Positions 1 to 4,693 of a DNA stretch of 5,329 nt are shown piece after piece. The notes under the pieces were generated by a model. It was not told where the DNA came from and did no database searches. It saw only the letters and a program-made list of their open reading frames with translations. Numbering within the stretch: position 1 is the first letter of the stretch; every line of letters starts with the position of its first letter. The position numbers were made by a program, and so were the translations under genes. This DNA is from Vulcanimicrobiota bacterium (lineage in GTDB: Bacteria; Vulcanimicrobiota; Vulcanimicrobiia; Vulcanimicrobiales; Vulcanimicrobiaceae): positions 1 to 5,329 of the forward strand of contig DAHUYY010000143.1 of NCBI GenBank assembly GCA_027306845.1, written 5' to 3'.

Positions 1-181
1 GGCGATGAGTCACGGCGTCATAGATCAGCCGGAGGGTGATGGGCTCGGGCTGCGCGTAGGCGGCGCGGGAACCGGCGGTGACCTGCACCGCCGCCGGGTG
101 CAGGCCGGCGGCGAGCGCCTGCGGCTCGGGCGCCGGCGCCGGCAAACGGACGATCTCTCGAATCATTTCCATCTCGATCAT
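1..181 (-). CDS. Unrecognised protein, N-terminal part only (gene runs off left edge)
   Basis: An open frame on the minus strand starts with ATG at 181 and stays open for 60 codons to the window edge. The start is supported by a strong ribosome binding site (AAGGAGAA at 188-195), with eight bases between GGAG and the ATG. Two further in-frame ATGs (codons 4 and 6) lie too far from it. The N-terminus is MIEMEMIREIVRLP, followed by a proline/alanine-rich stretch (PAPAPEPQALAAGL) and then PEPITLRLIYDAVTHR at the cut edge. There is no signal peptide or membrane segment, so it is probably cytoplasmic. I do not recognise a family from these 60 residues. The segment looks more GC-rich than the rest of the window. 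It is transcribed divergently from the phosphoesterase gene. That it is a real gene is fairly sure, from the RBS and codon pattern; its function is unknown. Confidence 0.6.
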   Translation of the reverse strand, partial: MIEMEMIREIVRLPAPAPEPQALAAGLHPAAVQVTAGSRAAYAQPEPITLRLIYDAVTHR

Positions 182-187
182 CGGCGG

Positions 188-195
188 TTCTCCTT
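188..195 (-). promoter_or_regulatory. Ribosome binding site of the leftmost partial gene
   Basis: AAGGAGAA on the minus strand is nearly the full anti-Shine-Dalgarno complement and ends six bases before the ATG at 181-179. It is the main evidence that the open frame running off the left edge is a real gene. Confidence 0.7.
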
Positions 196-224
196 CACTC
201 TCTTAAGCATTTTTGAGGTTCATA

Positions 225-239
225 ATCGTTGTTAACGAT
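225..239. promoter_or_regulatory. Small palindrome in a divergent intergenic region, possible operator
   Basis: ATCGTT-GTT-AACGAT is a perfect six-base inverted repeat with a three-base spacer. It lies between two divergent genes, 44 bases before the minus-strand start and about 120 bases before the plus-strand start. That position would suit a dimeric regulator. On the minus strand a TTAACA hexamer overlaps it, with an AATGCT about 18 bases downstream that could be a weak promoter. No regulator family can be named, and a palindrome this short can arise by chance. Confidence 0.25.
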
Positions 240-347
240 CGGTCGAGAAAATCCCGCAAAAACAAGCGTTTTTTCACGATATCGACCAGGACTCGCGCGG
301 GCGAAAGCCGCAGCATATGCACCAGCGTATCTACCGTTTTCGTTCGC

Positions 348-352
348 GGAGG
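348..352 (+). promoter_or_regulatory. Ribosome binding site that fixes a TTG start at 360
   Basis: GGAGG followed by a seven-base spacer precedes TTG at 360-362. It decides the start of the phosphoesterase: the same frame is open further upstream, to a TTG at 213, but that codon has no Shine-Dalgarno sequence. The 49 extra residues would also bury the signal peptide. Confidence 0.75.
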
Positions 353-359
353 TATCCCG

Positions 360-2066
360 TTGCGCCGTCTCGTCGCTTTCATCATCGGTTGTTCCATTTT
401 TTGTTCGATCGCGCCCGCAGGCGCATCGGAGAGCGGCGCGTCGTCACAACGTTCATCGCTCGATTCGCTGCTTCGTTCGCGTATCAAACACGTGTTTGTC
501 ATCTACCAAGAGAACCGTTCGTTCGATTCCTATTTCGGAACCTTCCCCGGTGCCGATAACCTCGCCTCTCCTTCGGCCCGAAGCCATGGATTTCGCCAAT
601 ACGATCCGATCGGGCGCCAATGGGTAACGCCGTTTCGCATCACCGCTCCCGATACCGCCGATGCCGATCATTCACGCCCGGCGCTGCTGACGAAGGCCGA
701 TGGCGGCCGAATGGATCTCTACGTTGAAACCGAGGAATTCGGTCTCCTCGCGCGCGGCTATCAACGCAGCGATGCCGAGCGACTCGGCCTGCTGACGATG
801 GCGCACGAAGATTGCGACACCATTCCATACTTGTGGTATTACGCACATAACTTCGCACTCTACGATCGCTTCTTTCAAGGGATGTGGGGGCCGTCGACGC
901 CGGGAAATATCGACCTTATCGCCGCGCAGACCGGCGAGACGCAATGGGCTCGCGACGCCGCCGAGCAAGTTGCGCCCGATTCCAAAGGCCCCGGAGAGCC
1001 GATCGTCGACGACGCAGAGCCGCCGTTCGGCCCCTATCCGGGGAGCCCGCCCGATCCCCTCAAAGCCCAATACGATCAACATTATGCGACGATTTTTCTG
1101 ACGATGGCGCAGCGCCATGCGATCGAAGCGAAGCGCGACAATCACGGCATCCGCAAAGATATCGCGGCGATCGCTCGCAGCGGGCGCCCCGCGATTCCGT
1201 GGGGTTGGTACCAGGAAGGTTACGCCGCCGCCGCACACCCGAATGCAACGAATCTGGTGCACGGCTATATTCCGCACCACAACGCCTTGCAATATTTCGG
1301 ATACCTGCGCAAGAATCCGTATTTTTGGGGCGGGGTCCACGATCTCACCGCGCTCTTCCCCGCCATTTCGCAAGGGCGACTGGGGAGCCGAAGCGTGGTT
1401 TTTATAAAAGGCGGTAAGAAAAATCCGTTCGGCCTCAAGCCGGCAAATAAAGATCCCCGCGTGCAATCGCGTTTCCGCGGTGACGACGACCATCCGGGCT
1501 ACTCCGATTCACAGATTTCCGAAGCAATGGTCGCCAAGGTCGTCGATACGATCGCGCGAAGCCGCTATTGGAAGAGCTCCGCAATTTTTATCTTTTGGGA
1601 TGACTCCGAAGGCTTTTACGACCACGTGCCGCCCCCGCAATTCGAGCGCTGCTTCGACGGACATGCGTGCGGCGACGGCCCTCGCGTTCCGGCGATTCTC
1701 ATCTCGCCATATGCGCGCGATCATGCGGTGGTAAACGAGCTCTCCGATCATGCTTCCTTCGTGAAATTTCTCGGGACGCTCTTTAAATTACCGGCGCTGG
1801 CCTCACTACCCGACGAAAAAATCTATATGCCGCTGGGCCCGCGCGACACGAATCCGGCCTTGAGCGATCTCGTCGGCGCGTTCGATCCGCAACGTCTCGC
1901 CGGAACGAAAGCACCGCTACCGGCGAGCCAAGCCGAGATCCCGACGCGCGTTGTCGACAGCATTCCATCGACGTGGAACTGCCGCACGATCGGCGTCACG
2001 CCGATTCATATTCCCGGAGAGAACCATCCACCCAAAGGCTTCGCACCGCTCCTCGAAAACCATTAG
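360..2066 (+). CDS. Secreted phosphoesterase, phospholipase C / AcpA-type acid phosphatase family (PF04185)
   Basis: Metal-dependent phosphoesterase of 568 residues, predicted to hydrolyse phosphomonoesters or phospholipid head groups outside the cytoplasm. The TTG start at 360 has GGAGG seven bases upstream and places a signal peptide at the N-terminus: RR at residues 2-3, a hydrophobic core at about 4-18, and a likely signal peptidase site after APAGA near residue 22. Cys11 in IIGC is a weak alternative lipobox. The family signature IYQENRSFDSYFGT is at about 48-61, with metal-ligand candidates Glu51 and Asn52. GPSTPGN carries the presumed nucleophile Ser179. His104, the PHHN pair His306/307, Asp414-Asp415 in FWDDSEGFYDHVPPP and His422 match the positions expected from AcpA-type active sites. 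GDGPRVPAILISPYAR (438-453) and DHASFVKFL (463-471) are conserved C-terminal motifs. All key residues are present, so the enzyme looks intact. The gene stands alone and converges on the YdeI-like gene. A role in phosphate scavenging alongside the nearby pst genes is inferred. Phospholipase C and acid phosphatase cannot be told apart here. Confidence 0.92.
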   Translation: MRRLVAFIIGCSIFCSIAPAGASESGASSQRSSLDSLLRSRIKHVFVIYQENRSFDSYFGTFPGADNLASPSARSHGFRQYDPIGRQWVTPFRITAPDTADADHSRPALLTKADGGRMDLYVETEEFGLLARGYQRSDAERLGLLTMAHEDCDTIPYLWYYAHNFALYDRFFQGMWGPSTPGNIDLIAAQTGETQWARDAAEQVAPDSKGPGEPIVDDAEPPFGPYPGSPPDPLKAQYDQHYATIFLTMAQRHAIEAKRDNHGIRKDIAAIARSGRPAIPWGWYQEGYAAAAHPNATNLVHGYIPHHNALQYFGYLRKNPYFWGGVHDLTALFPAISQGRLGSRSVVFIKGGKKNPFGLKPANKDPRVQSRFRGDDDHPGYSDSQISEAMVAKVVDTIARSRYWKSSAIFIFWDDSEGFYDHVPPPQFERCFDGHACGDGPRVPAILISPYARDHAVVNELSDHASFVKFLGTLFKLPALASLPDEKIYMPLGPRDTNPALSDLVGAFDPQRLAGTKAPLPASQAEIPTRVVDSIPSTWNCRTIGVTPIHIPGENHPPKGFAPLLENH

Positions 2067-2087
2067 CGAACTACCGTCGCCCTTCGG

Positions 2088-2378
2088 TTACTCTCGAAAC
2101 CACTTTTTCGCGTTGGCCCGACGGTGGGGACACCCCGGCCAACAGCACGGTTGTCGTTTGCCGTCTTTCAAATCGGCAAGTAGACGCTCGATGTGCTCGA
2201 TCCGCGTCTTCGGGCGCTTCACGATCGTCGTCCAACAGATCCATTCATTGCGCTGAATCGGCGTGAGGCCGTTCCATAGCTCGAGCGTCTTCTTCGCCGA
2301 TGTTATCGCCTCGACCATATCGGTCGGAACCTCATGGAGCACTCCCGGTAAAATCTCCGACTTCACTTGCGTGGCCAC
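2088..2378 (-). CDS. Small YdeI/OmpD-associated family protein
   Basis: A 96-residue protein resembling the C-terminal domain of the YdeI/OmpD-associated family. The recognisable pattern is VPTDMVEAITSAKKTLELW, then LTPIQRNEWICWTTIVKRP and KTRIEHIERLLADLKDGKR, ending in PCCWPGCPHR. Helical, cytoplasmic, with no signal peptide or membrane segment. Cys78, Cys79, Cys83 and His85 are close enough to bind a metal, which is inference. Family members have been labelled bacteriocin-protection or stress proteins, but the molecular function is not established. The start is GTG at 2378, with GGGGGGAG only four bases upstream; a second in-frame GTG at codon 5 is too far from it. The stop at 2088-2090 is 21 bases from the convergent phosphoesterase stop. 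Upstream lie the purine-rich repeat and the long inverted repeat that separate it from pstA on the same strand. Confidence 0.82.
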   Translation of the reverse strand: MATQVKSEILPGVLHEVPTDMVEAITSAKKTLELWNGLTPIQRNEWICWTTIVKRPKTRIEHIERLLADLKDGKRQPCCWPGCPHRRANAKKWFRE

Positions 2379-2382
2379 TACG

Positions 2383-2390
2383 CTCCCCCC
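2383..2390 (-). promoter_or_regulatory. Ribosome binding site of the YdeI-like gene
   Basis: GGGGGGAG on the minus strand is followed by CGTA and then GTG. The four-base spacer is shorter than usual, so the exact start is less certain than the reading frame. Confidence 0.45.
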
Positions 2391-2484
2391 TCGCCCTCCG
2401 TTCGCTCGCCCTCTCTAGGCTCTCCGAATCGCCTCTTCTCGCTTCCCGGCCCTCCGTCCCGTACTGTGCTTCCCGGCGCCATTC

Positions 2485-2661
2485 CGTCGCCTATTTTTCC
2501 AGCCTCCCCATCGCCTCTCTCTCTCCCCGTCGTCTTTCTCTCTCTCCCCGTCGTCTTTTTCTCTCCCCCGTCGTCTTTTTATATCTCCCTCGTCCTCTTC
2601 TTATATCTCTCGTCGTCCTTTTATATCTCCCCCGTCGTCTTTAACTCTCTCCCTCATCCTC
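2485..2661. repeat. Degenerate tandem repeat, about 20-22 bp period, homopyrimidine-rich on plus strand
   Basis: The unit is approximately CTCTCTCCCCGTCGTCTTT. Copies of its CGTCGTC core or near variants begin at 2528, 2549, 2569, 2591, 2611, 2633 and 2655, giving steps of 21, 20, 22, 20, 22 and 22 bases. Two weaker copies (CGTCGCC at 2485, CATCGCC at 2509) extend it leftwards. The first regular copies end in TTT-CTCTC, while the three between 2578 and 2630 have TTATATCTC instead, so there are two sub-types. Nothing unique separates the units, so it is not a CRISPR array. The period is close to two helical turns, which would put every core on the same DNA face. The function is unknown. Confidence 0.8.
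2578..2625 (-). promoter_or_regulatory. Three phased TATAAA/TATAAG hexamers inside the repeat, possible -10-like elements
   Basis: Read on the minus strand, the A/T-containing repeat copies carry TATAAA (2620-2625), TATAAG (2600-2605) and TATAAA (2578-2583), spaced 20 and 22 bases. They face the YdeI-like gene, about 200 bases upstream of its start. I see no good -35 hexamer at 16-18 bases from any of them, so promoter activity is speculative. Confidence 0.2.
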
Positions 2662-2695
2662 ACCATTTGCCCCGTCCCCCTCGCCCAAACAAAAG

Positions 2696-2803
2696 TGATT
2701 CCGGAGCTGAATTCGTCGAGATCGAGGCGCAGGAACGCGACGCGTACGTGAGGTACGCGAGCGTTCCGGCAACGAAGATATCGGCGGATTCAGCCCGGAA
2801 TCA
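2696..2803. repeat. 108-bp imperfect inverted repeat with a strong central hairpin
   Basis: The left end TGATTCCGGAGCTGAA (2696-2711) is matched by TTCAGCCCGGAATCA (2789-2803), its reverse complement apart from one extra base. Inward, TTCGTCGAGATC (2712-2723) pairs partly, with G-T wobbles, against GATATCGGCGGA (2777-2788). After an internal loop the centre forms the near-perfect hairpin at 2732-2767. The right terminus overlaps the pstA stop codon exactly (TGA on the minus strand at 2803-2801). Each terminus can also fold locally; for example GATTC and GAATC at 2787-2802 flank six bases. It could be a miniature inverted-repeat element, a REP-like sequence, a structured RNA or a long terminator. 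No transposase gene is present, and only a 2-bp AG flanks both ends. Confidence 0.8.
2732..2767. repeat. Central two-part hairpin of the long inverted repeat
   Basis: GGAACGC (2732-2738) pairs with GCGTTCC (2761-2767), and CGCGTAC (2741-2747) with GTACGCG (2753-2759). The loop is GTGAG. The only interruption is a two-base against one-base bulge (GA versus A). Fourteen mostly G-C pairs make it the most stable local structure I can find in the window, on either strand. Confidence 0.85.
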
Positions 2804-3658
2804 AGGGTGGGATCGGGTGCGGGAGGCCCAGTACTCCACCGCCGCACGAGCGACGAAGTTGGTGACGAAGATGCCGATCATCAGCAGGAAGGCCGCGGCG
2901 TACGCAAGTTGATGCGACTCTTTGAACGGCTCGTTGATGAACGTCCACACGACGTAGGTAAGATAGCCGACCGGCGAATGCGTCGGAGCGAGCGTCGGCA
3001 TATAATTCGACCAACCGGCGGTATAAATGAGCGGGGCAGTCTCACCCAGGGCGATGCCGACGCCGATAAGCAGGCCGGTGAGCGTTCCCGGAAGCGCCCA
3101 CGGAAACGCGACTCGCAAAAACGTCGTCAACGGGCGCGCGCCCAACGCGACCGAAGCTTCGACGAGGTCGCGTGGGACCGCCGAAAAAGCGAGATCCGCC
3201 GCGCGATAGACGTAGGGAAGCATGATGATCGCGAGCGCGAGCGAACCGGCGACGAGCGAAAAGCCCCATCCCGCCGTCTCGACCAACGCCACGTAGAGAA
3301 AATATCCGACGACGATCGACGGAACGCCGAAGAGCACGTCGATCGAAAGGCGCACGACGATGCGCAAACGATCCGGTGCGAATTGCGTGACCCAGATCGC
3401 CGCGCCGATACCGACGGGCACGACAAGGGCGACTGCGAGGGTGACCAGCAGCAGCGTGCCGGCGATTGCGTTTGCTAAGCCGCCGGCGATGCCTTGCGTT
3501 ACTGTAACGAAGATATCGGGGCGAATCGCTGCAATTCCGCGCACGAAAACAAACCCGAAGAGCGAAAGCAGCACCAGGAGCGCACCGACCAGCGAGGCGA
3601 TGCAGAGCACCCACCAGAAGCGCGAGATTGCGACGTTGCGCGTTACTCGAGAGACCAT
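2801..3658 (-). CDS. pstA: Phosphate ABC transporter permease PstA
   Basis: One of two membrane subunits of the high-affinity phosphate importer PstSCAB. 285 residues, close to the usual length for PstA. A short basic N-terminus is followed by about six hydrophobic segments (roughly 14-38, 63-89, 107-127, 132-152, 190-213 and 250-271). The cytoplasmic EAA loop that docks the ATPase PstB is clear: EASVALG begins at Glu167, with Gly173 and a closing Phe-Pro at 185-186. Conserved PstA segments GVPSIVVGYF (111-120), GIALGETAPLIYTAG (201-215) and the NEPFKESHQLAYAAA region (242-256) are present. Its ATG overlaps the pstC stop by one base (TAATG), which suggests coupled translation; the nearest Shine-Dalgarno-like AGGA is 12 bases away. 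Its stop codon is the first three bases of the long inverted repeat. No pstB follows. Confidence 0.95.
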   Translation of the reverse strand: MVSRVTRNVAISRFWWVLCIASLVGALLVLLSLFGFVFVRGIAAIRPDIFVTVTQGIAGGLANAIAGTLLLVTLAVALVVPVGIGAAIWVTQFAPDRLRIVVRLSIDVLFGVPSIVVGYFLYVALVETAGWGFSLVAGSLALAIIMLPYVYRAADLAFSAVPRDLVEASVALGARPLTTFLRVAFPWALPGTLTGLLIGVGIALGETAPLIYTAGWSNYMPTLAPTHSPVGYLTYVVWTFINEPFKESHQLAYAAAFLLMIGIFVTNFVARAAVEYWASRTRSHP

Positions 3659-4692
3659 TAGTGCGAACGATCCTGGCCGCGAATAGCGACCCGAGCGATC
3701 GTATTGACGGCTAACGATATGACGAACAATACGAGTGCGAGTTCGGCGAGCGATCGTTGGGCGACTCCACTGGCATCGCTAACCGCCGACTCCAATTGCG
3801 AGACCACCACCGCAGCGATCGTATTGATCGGTGAAAAAATGTTCTGCGGGAGAATATTGATTGCGTTTCCGGCAACCATCAACACGGCCATCGTTTCTCC
3901 GAGAGCGCGGCCGAATGCGACGAGAATTGCACCCACGATGCCGGTGCGTACGCTCGGCAGCACCGCATGCGTAACGGCCTGCCACGATGTACTCCCCAGC
4001 GCCATGCTCGCTTCGTAGATACTTTTCGGCTGCGCCAGTAATACATCGCGCACGGTGGCAACCATGATCGGCATCACCATGATCGCAAGAACGATCGCCG
4101 CGGCAAAGAGTCCGTTTCCGCTTCCGGCATCGCCACCGAGAAAGGGTATGAAACCAAAGTGGTGCGTGACGAACGGCGCGACGTGGTTCCCGACCCAGGG
4201 TACCAGCACGATCGTGCCCCACAATCCATACACCACCGACGGGATTCCGGCCATGAGTTCGATCAACGCGTTGGTCGGAAGGCGCAGTCGCTCCGGTAAG
4301 CGATAGACGATCGTCAATGCAACGCCGAGTGCGAGCGGTACGGCGAAGACCATCGCGAGTACTGCCGATAGCAGCGTTCCCACCAGAAAAACCAAGCCGC
4401 CGAACTCGGCGCCCGGCTCCGCGGCGACGCCGTTATGAATCGAGCTTCCCGTACCGTATTGGTTGCCGATATTCCAGGTGATGTCGTTGAGAATGCTCAG
4501 CCCGTTATAGCGGATCGCAGGCCACGTGTACCAACGCAAAAACAGCAGCATCATCACGACCAGCAGCAAGCAAATACTAGCGGCGATCGACGTGAGAACG
4601 CCGGCCAGCATTCCGCTGGCCGGCGATTGCGAGAAGGGAACCGCGGCGCGTCGCGCGCGGCTCCCCCCTACTGTCGGCGTAAGGCTCGCCAA
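3658..4692 (-). CDS. pstC: Phosphate ABC transporter permease PstC
   Basis: Partner of PstA in the inner-membrane channel of the phosphate importer. 344 residues with a cytoplasmic N-terminal tail of about 28 residues, a first membrane segment at about 29-52, a periplasmic stretch rich in Gly/Asn (62-96), and further membrane segments near 97-129, 145-168, 194-216, 250-276 and 313-336. The EAA loop reads EASMALG from Glu227, with Gly233 and Leu-Pro at 245-246. ELMAGIPSVVYGLWG (145-159) and GRALGETMAVLMVAGN (261-276) are typical of PstC. The start is TTG at 4692, one base after the pstS stop (TAG-G-TTG). No good ribosome binding site is visible, so reinitiation after pstS is likely. ATG at codon 28 (4611) is an alternative but would remove the basic tail before the first membrane segment. 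Confidence 0.94.
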   Translation of the reverse strand: MASLTPTVGGSRARRAAVPFSQSPASGMLAGVLTSIAASICLLLVVMMLLFLRWYTWPAIRYNGLSILNDITWNIGNQYGTGSSIHNGVAAEPGAEFGGLVFLVGTLLSAVLAMVFAVPLALGVALTIVYRLPERLRLPTNALIELMAGIPSVVYGLWGTIVLVPWVGNHVAPFVTHHFGFIPFLGGDAGSGNGLFAAAIVLAIMVMPIMVATVRDVLLAQPKSIYEASMALGSTSWQAVTHAVLPSVRTGIVGAILVAFGRALGETMAVLMVAGNAINILPQNIFSPINTIAAVVVSQLESAVSDASGVAQRSLAELALVLFVISLAVNTIARVAIRGQDRSH

Positions 4693-4693
4693 C

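Larger units (their letters stand above)
2379..2800. other. 422-base stretch with no credible gene, strongly strand-asymmetric
   Basis: Between the YdeI-like start and the pstA stop no frame on either strand looks like a protein gene. From about 2380 to 2685 the plus strand is mostly C and T, with short breaks, so any minus-strand transcript would be purine-rich. The left part (2380-2480) is irregular CTC/CCG-rich sequence. The middle (about 2485-2661) is a degenerate tandem repeat. The right part (2696-2803) is a long inverted repeat. Frames that cross it translate into low-complexity Ser/Leu/Pro/Phe runs that simply reflect the repeat. Confidence 0.75.
2687..2803 (-). terminator. Possible terminator or 3' stabilising structure after pstA
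   Basis: On the minus strand the pstA stop codon leads straight into the long inverted repeat, whose far arm ends AATCAC followed by TTTTGTTT (2694-2687). Stem followed by a T-rich run is the layout of a factor-independent terminator, but the stem is far longer and more interrupted than usual. It may instead protect the 3' end of the pst transcript or reduce read-through into the YdeI-like gene. Confidence 0.4.

Noticed and set aside
258..274. Hairpin AAAAAC-AAGC-GTTTTT resembling a terminator
   Set aside because: The stem is nearly all A-T and lies in the leader region of the phosphoesterase, not after a gene; probably chance.
672..1493. Long minus-strand frame (273 codons) inside the phosphoesterase gene
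   Set aside because: It is antisense to a clearly conserved enzyme, its sequence is Arg-rich shadow-type, and it has no recognisable domain.
2073..2088. Bidirectional terminator between the convergent phosphoesterase and YdeI-like genes
   Set aside because: Only ACCG and CGGT can pair, around an eight-base loop and with no T-run, which is too weak to call.
2051..2103. Short direct repeat CTCGAAAACCA / CTCGAAACCA flanking the convergent stops
   Set aside because: It is about ten bases and imperfect, with nothing element-like between the copies; likely coincidence.
2300..2644. Plus-strand open frame of 114 codons ending in the repeat
   Set aside because: It overlaps the YdeI-like gene in antisense and ends in repeated SPRRL/YLPR units that only mirror the DNA repeat.
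2485..2661. CRISPR array
   Set aside because: The 20-22 base units abut each other with no unique spacers and are degenerate; no cas genes are present.
2641..2847. Minus-strand 68-codon frame overlapping the end of pstA
   Set aside because: It is out of frame with pstA, runs through the inverted repeat and has no ribosome binding site or family resemblance.
2367..2912. Plus-strand open frame of 181 codons across the repeat array
   Set aside because: Its translation is low-complexity Ser/Leu/Pro/Phe created by the pyrimidine repeat, and it then runs antisense into pstA. It has no family resemblance.
2807..3478. Plus-strand frame of 223 codons opposite pstA
   Set aside because: Highly charged Arg/Asp-rich translation typical of the reverse strand of a GC-rich membrane protein gene; pstA is unambiguous.
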